The notes under the pieces were generated by a model. That model did no database searches, had not been told where the DNA came from, and saw only the letters and a program-made list of their open reading frames with translations. From Arthrobacter_H sp030452125 (lineage in GTDB: Bacteria > Actinomycetota > Actinomycetes > Actinomycetales > Micrococcaceae), in the NCBI GenBank assembly GCA_052379645.1, contig JBQSYU010000004.1: DNA of 64,000 nucleotides, one strand, 5' to 3'. The position numbers were made by a program, and so were the translations under genes. This document shows, piece after piece, positions 17,752-28,190 of this stretch; position 1 is the stretch's first letter; each line of letters opens with the position of its first letter.

Positions 17752-19584
17752 ATGAGCCAGCAGAATCCCTCCTCCCGGGAGGCAACGCAGGGCGGCGAGC
17801 AGCCGGTCCTGAAGGTCAGCCACCTCTCCGTGGACTTCGGTGTGGACAAGGAATGGGTCCCCGCTGCCATCGACCTGAACTACCACGTGAACGCCGGCGA
17901 GGTGCTGGCCATCGTGGGGGAGTCTGGATCGGGCAAGTCGGCCAGTTCGATGGCCCTGCTGGGGCTGCTCCCCACCAACGCCAGGATCCGTGGTGAAGTC
18001 ACCCTCAACGGGCAGTCACTGCTCGGGCTGTCCAGCCCGAAGATGCGCCAGGTCCGGGGTAACGATGTCGCGGTCATCTTCCAGGAACCCATGACCGCCT
18101 TGAACCCGGTCTACACCATCGGGTTCCAGATCATGGAGACCCTGCGCCTGCACAACCCGATTTCCCCCGCGCAGGCCCAGAAGCGTGCGTTGGAAATGCT
18201 CGAACTCGTCGAGCTTCCCGACCCGATGAAGGCCTTCAAGTCCTACTCGCACCAGTTGTCCGGCGGTCAGCGTCAGCGCGCCATGATCGCCCAGTCGCTC
18301 TCCTGCGACCCGAAGCTGCTGATCGCCGACGAACCGACGACGGCCCTGGATGTCACGGTCCAGGCGGAGATCCTGGATCTGATGCGCAACCTGCGCAATA
18401 AGTTGAACTCGGCGATCGTGCTGATCACACATGACATGGGCGTGGTGGCCGACCTCTCCGACCGCATCGCCGTCATGCGGCAGGGGCGCATCGTTGAGCA
18501 CGGGACCACCCATGAGATCTTCAACGACCCACGACACCCCTACACCCAGGCCCTGCTGGCGGCCGTGCCGAAGCTGGGCACCGGGGGCGATTCCATCGGG
18601 GAAGTCGACGTGGATGCCGCGGTGGCGGCGGCCTCCGGGACCGAACTGGATTCACCCGAGGATGAATCCTTGCAGATCCGTGAACGCAAGCTCCTGGATG
18701 AGGCGAAGGAAGCCCAGTACGGGGCCGCGAAGATCGAGGACCGCCCCGTGGTGCTTGAGCTGAAGGACGTTGCCATCGAATACCCGAAGCAGGGGCGCGT
18801 ACCGGCCTTCCGCGCCGTTGAGGGCGCGAATCTGACGGTCCACCAGGGCCAGGTCGTGGGTCTGGTCGGTGAATCCGGTTCGGGAAAGACCACCATCGGC
18901 CGGGCCGCGGTGGGGTTGCTGCCGGTGGCCGAGGGGTCCTTGAAGGTCAACGGGGCCGAGCTCTTCGGGCTCAAGCCCACCTCCAAGGAACTCTTCCACA
19001 TCCGCCGACAGATCGGCATGGTCTTCCAGGACCCCTCCAGTTCACTGAACCCGCGTCTGCCGATCGGTGAGTCCATCGGCGAACCGATGCTCCTGGCCAA
19101 GGTCGCCAAGGGGGCCGAGCTGCAGAAGAAGATCGAGACGCTGCTGGACCAGGTGGAACTACCGCGGAACTACCGCAACCGGTACCCGCACGAACTCTCC
19201 GGCGGCCAGAAGCAGCGGGTGGGCATTGCCCGGGCCCTGTGTCTGGAACCGCAGCTGATGGTCGCCGACGAGCCGACCTCGGCCCTGGATGTGTCGGTGC
19301 AGGCGAAGGTCCTGGAACTGTTCCGGGACCTGCAGGCCGAAATGGGGTTCGCCTCCCTCTTCGTCACGCACGACCTCGGCGTGATCGACGTCCTGGCCGA
19401 TCACATCGTGGTGATGCGCAACGGGAAGATCGTCGAACAAGGATCCCGCGACGATGTCCTGCGCCGGCCCCAGGACCGCTACACGCAGCGCCTCATGGCA
19501 GCGGTTCCGGTGCCGGACCCCGACGCCCAGCGCGAACGCCGGGAGCTGCGGGCCCGTCTGCTGGCCGACTCCGAGGCCTCCTGA
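17752..19584 (+). CDS. Fused double ATP-binding protein of the peptide ABC transporter (OppD-OppF type)
   Basis: A 610-residue protein with two complete ABC domains. Domain 1 has Walker A GESGSGKS near residue 58, signature LSGGQRQR near 168 and Walker B LLIADEPTTALD near 188. Domain 2 has Walker A GESGSGKTT near 375, signature LSGGQKQR near 482 and Walker B LMVADEPTSALD near 502. A linker of about 60 residues joins them. It hydrolyses ATP to drive import through the OppB/OppC pair encoded upstream. The start ATG 17752 has GGAAATGAGG before it. Fusion of the two ATPases is common in actinobacteria. The intervening reverse-strand gene means it needs its own promoter. Confidence 0.92.
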   Translation: MSQQNPSSREATQGGEQPVLKVSHLSVDFGVDKEWVPAAIDLNYHVNAGEVLAIVGESGSGKSASSMALLGLLPTNARIRGEVTLNGQSLLGLSSPKMRQVRGNDVAVIFQEPMTALNPVYTIGFQIMETLRLHNPISPAQAQKRALEMLELVELPDPMKAFKSYSHQLSGGQRQRAMIAQSLSCDPKLLIADEPTTALDVTVQAEILDLMRNLRNKLNSAIVLITHDMGVVADLSDRIAVMRQGRIVEHGTTHEIFNDPRHPYTQALLAAVPKLGTGGDSIGEVDVDAAVAAASGTELDSPEDESLQIRERKLLDEAKEAQYGAAKIEDRPVVLELKDVAIEYPKQGRVPAFRAVEGANLTVHQGQVVGLVGESGSGKTTIGRAAVGLLPVAEGSLKVNGAELFGLKPTSKELFHIRRQIGMVFQDPSSSLNPRLPIGESIGEPMLLAKVAKGAELQKKIETLLDQVELPRNYRNRYPHELSGGQKQRVGIARALCLEPQLMVADEPTSALDVSVQAKVLELFRDLQAEMGFASLFVTHDLGVIDVLADHIVVMRNGKIVEQGSRDDVLRRPQDRYTQRLMAAVPVPDPDAQRERRELRARLLADSEAS

Positions 19585-19838
19585 CCCGACCGGTACGGCC
19601 CTGCGGTCCACGTCCGCCGGCAGCAGGCTGCGCCGGCGGACGGTCCCGGGCGGGACAACGCCATCATGATGCCTGCCGGCGCTGGTGGCCCCCGCGCGCG
19701 GAACGCCGTGCCACCGGACGCCAGGAGTGTGATTTACCTCTCACGTGCAACCCTGCCGGTCCAAGGATTTCGGGCCCGAAGCGGTCCTGTCCGCCGCCTC
19801 GGCGACACGCTCGGTCGCGGCAACTTTTCATGAAGGTC

Positions 19839-19844
19839 TAGACT
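19839..19844 (+). promoter_or_regulatory. Probable -10 box of typA
   Basis: TAGACT matches the TAnnnT actinobacterial -10 form and lies about 70 bases before the typA start, giving a 5' leader of roughly 64 bases. No clear -35 box is seen. Confidence 0.45.
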
Positions 19845-19914
19845 GGTCTCTTGGGTCAGCCGTGGCCCCACGTCTTCGACCCAAAAAACATCAACTTGAA
19901 GCGAGCCTTTACGC

Positions 19915-21837
19915 ATGTCAGATCTTTCCCCGGGAACCACTAGCGCTACTCGCGAGGATCTTCGCAACGTCGCCATCGTCGCCCACGTCGACCATGGAAA
20001 GACGACCATGGTCGATGCCATGTTGTCGCAGACCGGCGCTTTCTCCTCGCATGGCGACACCACGGATCGTGTGATGGACTCCGGCGAACTCGAGCGCGAG
20101 AAGGGCATCACCATCCTGGCCAAGAACACCACCGTGTTCTACTCCGGCCCGTCGGCCAAGGGCCATGACGTCACCATCAACGTCATCGACACCCCCGGCC
20201 ACGCTGACTTCGGTGGCGAGGTCGAGCGCGGACTGTCCATGGTCGATGGCGTCGTCCTGCTCGTGGATGCCTCGGAAGGGCCGCTGCCCCAGACTCGGTT
20301 CGTGCTGCGCAAGGCCCTGACGGCCAAGCTTCCGGTCATCCTGGTCGTGAACAAGACCGACCGTCCCGACGCGCGGATCGACGGTGTGGTCTCCGACTCC
20401 ATGGACCTGTTGTTGGGGCTGGCCTCCGACCTGGCCGAGGAAGTCCCGGATCTGGACCTGGACTCGGTGTTGAACGTGCCCGTCGTCTACGCCTCGGGCA
20501 AGGCCGGCCGTGCCTCGACGATCCAGCCAGAAGACGGATCGCTGCCGGACAGCGAAGACCTCGAGCCGCTGTTCTCCACCATCATGGAGCACGTCCCGGC
20601 CCCGACCTACACCCCCGGTGAAGTCCTCCAGGCCCACGTCACCAACCTGGACGCCTCGCCGTTCCTGGGTCGCCTGGCCCTGATGCGCGTGTTCAACGGC
20701 ACCCTGCGCAAGGGCGACCATGTTGCCTGGGCACGCCAGGACGGCCAGCTGAAGACCGTGAAGATCACCGAACTGCTGGCCACCAAGGGCCTGGGCCGCG
20801 TGGCGGCCGAGGAAGCCGGACCGGGCGAGATCGTCGCAGTTGCCGGGATCGAAGACATCATGATCGGTGAGACGCTCACCGACGTGGAGAACCCCAAGCC
20901 GCTTCCGTTGATCACCATCGACGACCCCGCGATCTCCATGACCATCGGCATCAACACCTCGCCGCTGGCCGGAAAGGTCAAGGGGGCCAAGGTCACCGCC
21001 CGCCAGGTCAAGGACCGCCTCGACAAGGAACTGATCGGCAACGTCTCGCTGAAGGTCCTGCCGACCGAGCGTCCCGACTCCTGGGAGGTCCAGGGCCGTG
21101 GCGAACTCGCCCTGGCCATCCTGGTGGAGCAGATGCGCCGCGAAGGCTTCGAGCTGACCGTCGGCAAGCCGCAGGTCGTCACCCGCACCGTGGATGGCAA
21201 GATCCACGAGCCGATGGAACTGATGACCATCGACGTCCCCGAGGAGTACTTGGGCAACGTGACCCAGCTGCTGGCAGGCCGCAAGGGGCGCATGATCAAC
21301 ATGGCCAACCACGGAACCGGCTGGGTCCGGCTGGAATTCACCGTCCCCGCCCGTGGCCTGATCGGCTTCCGCACGCGGTTCATGACCGATACCCGCGGTG
21401 CCGGCATCGCCTCCTCCATGGCCGACGGCTACGAGGCCTGGACCGGTGACATCGAATACCGCAACAACGGCTCGATGATCGCCGACCGCTCCGGAACGGT
21501 CACCCCGTTCGCCATGATCAACCTGCAGGAGCGTGGCTCGTTCTTCGTCCAGCCGACTTCCGAGGTCTATGAAGGCATGGTCGTCGGGGAGAACTCGCGC
21601 GCCGATGACATGGAGGTGAACATCACGAAGGAGAAGAAGCTCACCAACATGCGTGCCGCGTCCTCGGACTCCTTCGAGAACCTCACCCCGCCGCGTCACC
21701 TCACGTTGGAGGAATCGCTCGAGTTCGCCCGCGAAGACGAGTGCGTCGAGGTCACCCCGGAAGCCATCCGCATCCGCAAGGTCATCCTCAACTCCAGCGA
21801 GCGCGGTAAGGCCTCCCGCTCACGTGCCCGCGCCTGA
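19915..21837 (+). CDS. typA: Ribosome-associated translational GTPase TypA/BipA
   Basis: A 640-residue GTPase. G1 is AHVDHGKTT (residues about 23-31), G2 lies around REKGITILAK, G3 is DTPGHADFGGE, and G4 is NKTDRPDAR. EF-G-like domains III and V and the BipA C-terminal domain follow (GRGELALAILVEQMRREGFEL; FRTRFMTDTRGAG). Full length is normal for TypA. It acts on the 70S ribosome in subunit assembly and stress adaptation. The ATG at 19915 was chosen because it precedes the G1 strand at the usual distance; the ribosome site is weak. The next gene starts inside its last codons. Confidence 0.96.
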   Translation: MSDLSPGTTSATREDLRNVAIVAHVDHGKTTMVDAMLSQTGAFSSHGDTTDRVMDSGELEREKGITILAKNTTVFYSGPSAKGHDVTINVIDTPGHADFGGEVERGLSMVDGVVLLVDASEGPLPQTRFVLRKALTAKLPVILVVNKTDRPDARIDGVVSDSMDLLLGLASDLAEEVPDLDLDSVLNVPVVYASGKAGRASTIQPEDGSLPDSEDLEPLFSTIMEHVPAPTYTPGEVLQAHVTNLDASPFLGRLALMRVFNGTLRKGDHVAWARQDGQLKTVKITELLATKGLGRVAAEEAGPGEIVAVAGIEDIMIGETLTDVENPKPLPLITIDDPAISMTIGINTSPLAGKVKGAKVTARQVKDRLDKELIGNVSLKVLPTERPDSWEVQGRGELALAILVEQMRREGFELTVGKPQVVTRTVDGKIHEPMELMTIDVPEEYLGNVTQLLAGRKGRMINMANHGTGWVRLEFTVPARGLIGFRTRFMTDTRGAGIASSMADGYEAWTGDIEYRNNGSMIADRSGTVTPFAMINLQERGSFFVQPTSEVYEGMVVGENSRADDMEVNITKEKKLTNMRAASSDSFENLTPPRHLTLEESLEFAREDECVEVTPEAIRIRKVILNSSERGKASRSRARA

Positions 21838-22249
21838 TCAACGGACCCGCCGGCTCACCCCGGTGATCACCGGCACCCTCGTCGCCATCGTGACGGGGGT
21901 GCTGGCCGCTGTCTTCGGCACGCTCCTCCAGGGCCAGATCCACTACCTGGGGGATACGCCCCTGCCATGGGGTGCCGTATTGGCGCTCCTGTTGGCGGGC
22001 AGCTTCGCCACGGTGGCCGGACTGTATGTCGAGAAGGTCTGGGTCGCAGGGCTCTGTGGGCTGATCACCTATGGGCTGGTCGCCTGGACCGCCCTGGATA
22101 CCCATAACCACCTGTTGATCGGGTGGTCCAGCCACGACACGTTGCCCGGTCCGGCCCTGGCCGCAGCCCTGTGGACCTACGGGATCGTCGTCTCCACCGT
22201 GGTCGCACTGCTCGTCACCGCCGGTGGCCTGCGCACCCGTCGCCGCTGA
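21824..22249 (+). CDS. Small four-helix membrane protein of unknown function
   Basis: A 141-residue protein with four hydrophobic segments: VITGTLVAIVTGVLAAVFG, WGAVLALLLAGSFATVAGLY, VAGLCGLITYGLVAWTAL and ALWTYGIVVSTVVALLV. No family is recognised. The GTG at 21824 overlaps the end of typA by 14 bases, indicating translational coupling, so it is probably in the same transcript. Similar small membrane genes follow typA in related genomes (from memory, not checked). An internal GTG at 21861 is the only other start before the first helix. Confidence 0.65.
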   Translation: MPAPDQRTRRLTPVITGTLVAIVTGVLAAVFGTLLQGQIHYLGDTPLPWGAVLALLLAGSFATVAGLYVEKVWVAGLCGLITYGLVAWTALDTHNHLLIGWSSHDTLPGPALAAALWTYGIVVSTVVALLVTAGGLRTRRR

Positions 22250-22286
22250 CGGCTCCGCCGTATTGGGCCGGACGCCGACGCCGAAA

Positions 22287-22781
22287 TCAGTTGGCCGTCT
22301 GGTCCAGATGGTGGGCAACGAAGAGCGACGTCGCCACGCCCTCGTCGTCGGAAGGGCGCAAGGCATAGTCGGAGATGACGTCCTTGATGCGTGAGAGCAG
22401 CTCGCGCTGATCCGCCTCGGTCAATTTCAGCCCCACCCGCATCACCTGGATCTCGTCGGGAGCCAGACCGTTGATCTCCTGGAGAAACGTCTCCAGCAGC
22501 ACGGGGGCCGCGTCGGGCAGCTTCGTGCCCCAGGACATGCGGGTGCTGCGATACGGCACTTCCTTCGCCCCGCGTTTACCCCGGCGCGGCTCCTCGGACT
22601 CCAGGAATCCGGTCCCCATCAAGGTCCGCACATGATGCAACGACGTCGCCGGATTGATCTCCAGCAGATCGGCTATTTCCTTGTTCGTCCGGGATTTGTG
22701 CAGACATAAACGCAGGATCCTCAGGCGGATCGGGGAGCTCAATGCCCTCGCCCGTGCTTGCAGCTCGTCATCTGATGCCAT
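22287..22781 (-). CDS. Winged-helix transcriptional regulator (ArsR-like)
   Basis: A 164-residue regulator. The DNA-binding domain occupies about residues 8-70: LSSPIRLRILRLC, then NKEIADLLEINPATSLHHVRTL as the helix-turn-helix, and the wing around GTGFLESEEPRRGKRGAKEVPYRST. No metal-binding cysteine motif is visible. A C-terminal helical part of about 70 residues may dimerise. It is divergent from the MFS exporter at 22845, which it probably controls (inference). TATGCT at 22793-22788 stands six bases before ATG 22781, so the message is likely leaderless. Confidence 0.85.
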   Translation of the reverse strand: MASDDELQARARALSSPIRLRILRLCLHKSRTNKEIADLLEINPATSLHHVRTLMGTGFLESEEPRRGKRGAKEVPYRSTRMSWGTKLPDAAPVLLETFLQEINGLAPDEIQVMRVGLKLTEADQRELLSRIKDVISDYALRPSDDEGVATSLFVAHHLDQTAN

Positions 22782-22844
22782 ATGTTCAGCATACGATAAA
22801 CAACTGCACTGATTGACATCATCAAATCACATAGCAAGGTTTTC
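22782..22844. promoter_or_regulatory. Divergent promoter region, regulator / exporter
   Basis: This AT-rich 63-base gap carries a leaderless-type -10 (TATGCT, 22793-22788) for the reverse gene and a TTGACA-like box near 22814 for the forward gene. CATATG and TATCGTATGC-like symmetry lies between them, a natural place for the regulator to bind. Confidence 0.5.
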
Positions 22845-24200
22845 ATGACCTCTCCTGGGCCCCAGTCTCATTCGGCTCCGGACGGTAACCAGCAGGCCAG
22901 TGGGGTGGCCGAACCGTCCAACATCCATCCTTCGCCACCGCCTCGGACGCCCTTGCGTCGGGACGGGAACTTCCTGGTGTTCTGGCTCGGCCAGACACTG
23001 AGCCAGTTTGGCGCCCAACTCGGCACGGTGGCCATGCCGGTGCTTGCCGTCACGCTGCTGCAGGCCTCGGAGTGGGAAGTCGGCGTCCTGAACGCGGCGA
23101 ACACCGCAGCCTTCCTGGTGGTCGGTCTCCCCGTGGGGGCGTGGGTCGACCGGTTCTTCAAGCGCCGGATCATGATCCGTGCCGACGTGGTCCGGGCCGC
23201 CGCCATGCTGGCCATCCCGCTGCTCTGGTACCCCGGGTTGCTGCATATCTGGCATCTGTGGATCATTGCCGCGATCATCGGGGTGGCCAACGTCTTCTTC
23301 GACGTCTCCTACCAGTCCTATATCCCGGCCTTGGTCCATCGTGAACAGATCTCCGAGGCCAACGCCAAATTGGAGATCAGCGGGGAGATCTCCCGGTTGG
23401 CCGGTCCGGCCGCCGGGGGTGCGCTGCTGGCGGTGTTGACCGCACCCCTGCTCTTCGTCGGCCAGGCCATCGGGTATCTGGTCTCGGCACTATGCCTGTG
23501 GCGGGTCCGCGACGATGAACGTCCCGCGGTACGCCGGCCCGATGCGCGGTTGGTTACCGAAATCAAGGAGGGGCTCGGCTATGTGGTCGGGCACCGGCTG
23601 ATCGGTCCGATCGCCGCGACCACCGGCATCATGAACTTCTTCAGCACCATCATCTTCACGCTCCTGCCGATCCTGGTGCTGCGCACGTTGAGCCTGAACA
23701 CGGTCGAGCTCGGCCTGATCTACTCGGCAGGTGCCGTCGGCGGGCTCCTGGCGGCCTCCCTGACGCCCTGGGTGGCCTCCAAGGTGGGGGAGGGGCCGTC
23801 GCTCGTGGTCGGCACGCTGCTGACCGCCGTGGGCATGTCGGGATTCCCGCTGTCCATCCTCGCCGGGGGTCTGCGCCCGTCGTTCGCGATCCTGGCCTGC
23901 TCGATGTTCGTCCTGACCGCCGGCGTGCTGGTCTACAACATCATCCAGGTCAGCATGCGCCAGAAGATCTGCCCTCCGCGGTTGCTCGGGCGCATGAACG
24001 CGTCCATCCGGTTCATCGTCTGGGGCATCATGCCGGTCGCCTCGCTGCTGGCCGGGCTCTTCGGTGAAATGCTCGGCATTTCCACGGCCCTGTGGATCGG
24101 GGTCGTTGGCAGCGCCCTGGCCACCGTGCCGCTGCTGCTCTCCCCGCTACCGCGGATGCGCCAGTTGCCTGATGAGGAGGAGCACGACGGCGGGCTCTAG
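22845..24200 (+). CDS. MFS transporter (MFS_3/EntS-like exporter)
   Basis: A 451-residue protein with 12 predicted helices, beginning after a hydrophilic 45-residue tail with FLVFWLGQTLSQFGAQLGTVAMP, the typical opening of the MFS_3 group. The loop 2-3 motif WVDRFFKRRIMIRADVVRAA matches the conserved GxxxDRxxRR-type sequence. Relatives export antibiotics, macrolides or siderophores; the substrate here is unknown. The last four bases overlap the convergent gene at 24197. The start ATG 22845 has a poor ribosome site (AAGG). Confidence 0.88.
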   Translation: MTSPGPQSHSAPDGNQQASGVAEPSNIHPSPPPRTPLRRDGNFLVFWLGQTLSQFGAQLGTVAMPVLAVTLLQASEWEVGVLNAANTAAFLVVGLPVGAWVDRFFKRRIMIRADVVRAAAMLAIPLLWYPGLLHIWHLWIIAAIIGVANVFFDVSYQSYIPALVHREQISEANAKLEISGEISRLAGPAAGGALLAVLTAPLLFVGQAIGYLVSALCLWRVRDDERPAVRRPDARLVTEIKEGLGYVVGHRLIGPIAATTGIMNFFSTIIFTLLPILVLRTLSLNTVELGLIYSAGAVGGLLAASLTPWVASKVGEGPSLVVGTLLTAVGMSGFPLSILAGGLRPSFAILACSMFVLTAGVLVYNIIQVSMRQKICPPRLLGRMNASIRFIVWGIMPVASLLAGLFGEMLGISTALWIGVVGSALATVPLLLSPLPRMRQLPDEEEHDGGL

Positions 24201-24475
24201 CGCCGGGTGCCGCCGCGACGCGGTGGTGCGGGCGGAACCCGTTTGGCATGGGTGATTGCGCTGTGGTCCACGGTGACCGGTCCGGTCCGGGTCTGCACGG
24301 TCACCCGACCCTCCGCCAGTGAGACGAAGTGGCCGATCGAATCGCTGTGTTGCGGTCCGTCCGGCACTTCGGGGGCGTCCCGGGACCCGTGCGACGGGGG
24401 GATCCGGCCGCCGATCCGGTACCTGATGACGATGCGTTCGCCGGGGGGCAGCGAGTCGAAGAAATCGGCGGTCAT
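24197..24475 (-). CDS. Small SH3-like domain protein of unknown function
   Basis: A 92-residue protein: MTADFFDSLPPGERIVIRYRIGG opens a small beta barrel (cited in part), ending with HFVSLAEGRVTVQTRTGPVTVDHSAITHAKRVPPAPP. This is the SH3-like module often annotated as 'putative acetyltransferase' or histone-acetyltransferase-like in actinobacteria because larger relatives carry a GNAT domain; none is present here. The start is fixed at ATG 24475 by TACGAT (24487-24482) six bases upstream, a leaderless arrangement. A longer frame from 24526 is possible. It overlaps the MFS gene end by four bases. Confidence 0.65.
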   Translation of the reverse strand: MTADFFDSLPPGERIVIRYRIGGRIPPSHGSRDAPEVPDGPQHSDSIGHFVSLAEGRVTVQTRTGPVTVDHSAITHAKRVPPAPPRRGGTRR

Positions 24476-24606
24476 GGTCCCATCGTAGTAGCGAATCCGG
24501 GCGGGCCCTTCGGTCCGGGGGGCCAAGGGGACTAAGCTGGAGGCCGGTGGCGTCCTCGGACGCCCCGCGGAGTCGAGGCGAACAGCAAAGGAAGGCCCTA
24601 GGTACC

Positions 24607-24930
24607 GTGACCTACATCATCGCTCAGCCGTGTGTAGACGTGAAGGACAAAGCCTGCGTTGAGGAATGTCCCGTCGATTGCATCTACGAGGGGGAACGTT
24701 CCCTCTACATCCACCCGGATGAGTGCGTGGACTGTGGCGCCTGTGAACCGGTATGTCCTGTCGAGGCGATTTATTACGAGGACGACACCCCGGATGAATG
24801 GGCCGAATACTACAAGGCCAATGTCGAATTCTTCGACGAGCTGGGGTCCCCGGGCGGGGCCGCCAAGGTCGGCAACACGCACACCGACCACCCGATCATC
24901 GCCGCGCTGCCCCCGCAACCCGGCATCTGA
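24607..24930 (+). CDS. fdxA: Seven-iron ferredoxin FdxA
   Basis: A 107-residue ferredoxin starting VTYIIAQPCVDVKDKACVEEC. Cysteines at about 9, 17, 21 and 25 and at 40, 43, 46 and 50 (CVDCGACEPVC) give the pattern of a 3Fe-4S plus 4Fe-4S ferredoxin with the long C-terminal tail common in actinobacteria. It carries electrons in the cytosol. The start is GTG 24607. A TAAGCT -10 box at 24533-24538 would leave a leader of about 60 bases. dapC begins four bases after its stop, so the two form an operon, an arrangement frequent in actinobacteria. Confidence 0.93.
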   Translation: MTYIIAQPCVDVKDKACVEECPVDCIYEGERSLYIHPDECVDCGACEPVCPVEAIYYEDDTPDEWAEYYKANVEFFDELGSPGGAAKVGNTHTDHPIIAALPPQPGI

Positions 24931-24934
24931 AGCC

Positions 24935-26071
24935 GTGCTGATCCTCCCCGATTACCCGTGGGACTCGCTGGCCCCCTACCAGGAGCGGGCGCGTCAGCAC
25001 CCCGAAGGGGTCGTGAACCTCTCCATCGGCACGCCGGTGGATCCCACCCCCGGGCTGATCCAGCAGGCATTGGCGGCTGCCGCCGACGCCCCGGGCTATC
25101 CGACCACCCATGGAACGGCCGGACTACGCCAGGCGATCGCCGATTGGTACGCCAGGCGCCGGAACACCACCGGGCTGGACCCGGAGAACATCATGCCCAC
25201 GGTCGGCTCCAAGGAACTGGTGGCGTGGCTGCCGTTGTTGTTGGGGCTGGGAGCAGGCGACGTCGTCGTCCGTCCGTCCGTGGCCTATCCGACCTATGAC
25301 ATCGGCGCCCGGTTGGCAGGTGCGGAGGCCGTCGCCTCCGACGACCTCGAAAGCCTGGACCCCGAGGTCCGTTCGCGGGTGAAGCTCGTATGGGTGAATT
25401 CACCGGGAAACCCCACGGGGATCGTGCGTGACGTCGAGTCCCTGGCCGCACTGGTGGCCCAGGCCCGCGCCCTCGGCGCCGTCGTGGCCTCCGACGAATG
25501 CTATGCGGAGCTGGGGTGGGGCGACTGGGACGGACCCGGCACCCCGGGGGTCCTCGACGACCGGGTCAGCGGCGGTGACCACCACGGGTTGCTGTCGGTG
25601 TATTCGTTGTCCAAGCAATCGAACCTCGCCGGCTACCGGGCGGCCTTCGTCGCCGGGGCCCCCGAGCTCATGCCCCATCTGATCAACTCCCGAAAGCACG
25701 CCGGAATGATCGTTCCGTACCCGGTCCAGGAGGCCATGCGGGTGGCTCTGGGGGACGAGGGGCATGTGGCTGCGCAGAAGGAACGCTACCGCCACCGCAG
25801 GCAACTCCTGGTTCCCGCCCTGGAGGCGTTCGGCCTGCGGATCGACCACTCCGAGGCCGGACTCTACCTGTGGGCCACTGCGGGGGAGGACACCTGGATC
25901 ACGATCGGCCGGCTGGCGGATCTGGGGATCGTCGCCGGGCCGGGAACGTTCTACGGCGAAGCGGGCCACGGGTACGTGCGGATCGCACTAACGGCCAGCG
26001 ATGAGCGGGTCCTCGCTGCCTCAAACCGACTCACCGCCGCGGTGGGCGCGGTCCAGGCCCCACCTGATTAG
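24935..26071 (+). CDS. dapC: Succinyldiaminopimelate transaminase DapC
   Basis: A 378-residue class I/II aminotransferase. SIGTPVDPTP near 30, the substrate loop PGYPTTHGTAGLR near 55, NSPGNPTG near 155 and the PLP-binding lysine in YSLSKQSNLAGYR at about residue 227 are all present. It transfers the amino group from glutamate in the succinylase branch of DAP/lysine synthesis. dapD and dapE lie 3-5 kb downstream in this window, supporting the assignment over a generic aminotransferase. GTG 24935 lies four bases after fdxA, implying coupling; no strong ribosome site of its own. Confidence 0.92.
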   Translation: MLILPDYPWDSLAPYQERARQHPEGVVNLSIGTPVDPTPGLIQQALAAAADAPGYPTTHGTAGLRQAIADWYARRRNTTGLDPENIMPTVGSKELVAWLPLLLGLGAGDVVVRPSVAYPTYDIGARLAGAEAVASDDLESLDPEVRSRVKLVWVNSPGNPTGIVRDVESLAALVAQARALGAVVASDECYAELGWGDWDGPGTPGVLDDRVSGGDHHGLLSVYSLSKQSNLAGYRAAFVAGAPELMPHLINSRKHAGMIVPYPVQEAMRVALGDEGHVAAQKERYRHRRQLLVPALEAFGLRIDHSEAGLYLWATAGEDTWITIGRLADLGIVAGPGTFYGEAGHGYVRIALTASDERVLAASNRLTAAVGAVQAPPD

Positions 26072-26120
26072 TTTCCGGTGCCTGCGGAGCGGTACCGTGA
26101 GACCTGATTACTGCTTGTTT

Positions 26121-26134
26121 GTACAACTTTGTAC
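26121..26134. promoter_or_regulatory. Perfect inverted repeat before the citrate synthase gene
   Basis: GTACAA and TTGTAC separated by two bases lie 18 bases before the start codon, overlapping the leader and close to AAGGAG. It may be an operator or a leader element; no known regulator is assigned. Confidence 0.4.
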
Positions 26135-26152
26135 TCCGGTTAAGGAGAAACC

Positions 26153-27436
<1,284 letters not shown>

Positions 27437-27460
27437 ACCGGCCCTGCAGAATCCTTGAAA

Positions 27461-27496
27461 GCGGCCGCTTCCCTATGGGGAAGCGGCCGCCTTTTC
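27461..27496 (+). terminator. Intrinsic terminator of gltA
   Basis: A 13-bp perfect stem (27461-27473 with 27478-27490) with a four-base loop is followed by CTTTTC. It begins 24 bases after the citrate synthase stop. Confidence 0.92.
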
Positions 27497-27568
27497 ATCC
27501 GGACGCTTCCGGGAACCGGGACACGGGCCTATTCTGGAAGTGGGGTTCACGGAGTAAGGACGACCGGC

Positions 27569-28174
27569 ATGTATGAGTACCGTGGGGACGGATGGCACGT
27601 CTCGGCGCAAAGCCATGGGCAGATGCTGCTGGCCTTGTACTTCCGCGACCTCGCGGGCATAGAACACCCCGGCCCGCCCGACATCGCCCCGCTGGCACCC
27701 CGGGTCAAAGCCACCGCGGCGGCGGAGGTCTGTGGCCCTCCGGCTGCGGAGCTGCGGCAGGAATGGCACGACTGGTGGCGCCGCGTCCTGGTCCAGGGCC
27801 CGGAGGACGACGGGTTGTTCTCCCCACCGGCATTTCCCGGCTTCGCCGATTCCCCGACCCTGCAGCGACTCCTGCAGGCCCATTACGGTGCCGCCCTGAG
27901 TTGGAGCCGTGCGCGGATGATCGAGTACACCGAGGTCAGTGCCGAGCACCATGGCAGCGGGCGCCGCGGCCTGTTGGAACAGATGATCACCGACCGGGCG
28001 ATGGAACTGGAACGCCGCCCGAAGCCGATGGAACTGAAGCTGGTGGAGCTGCCGTTGAGCGAACCACGCGCCTGGTTCGTGGACCCCGATACCGTCATCC
28101 TCAGTCAGGATCTGGCGCGGGACGCCGATTTGTACCGCAGCTTCCTGGAGCCGGTGATCCGCTTCCTGCTCTGA
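27569..28174 (+). CDS. Conserved actinobacterial protein of unknown function
   Basis: A 201-residue soluble, Trp- and Arg-rich protein beginning MYEYRGDGWHVSAQSHGQM. There is no signal peptide or helix bundle, and I recognise no domain. The central part HDWWRRVLVQGP and the C-terminal FVDPDTVILSQDLARDADLYR appear ordered. A TATTCT -10 box at 27530-27535 precedes the start by 33 bases. ATG 27569 lies 11 bases after GTAAGGA. It is convergent with the gene at 28191. Function cannot be inferred from context. Confidence 0.65.
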   Translation: MYEYRGDGWHVSAQSHGQMLLALYFRDLAGIEHPGPPDIAPLAPRVKATAAAEVCGPPAAELRQEWHDWWRRVLVQGPEDDGLFSPPAFPGFADSPTLQRLLQAHYGAALSWSRARMIEYTEVSAEHHGSGRRGLLEQMITDRAMELERRPKPMELKLVELPLSEPRAWFVDPDTVILSQDLARDADLYRSFLEPVIRFLL

Positions 28175-28190
28175 TCCGGAGCGGGGTGGC

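Noticed and set aside
19918..21699. A 593-codon open frame antisense to typA
   Set aside because: It mirrors the high-GC codon structure of typA on the other strand and has no ribosome site or domain; typA is certain.
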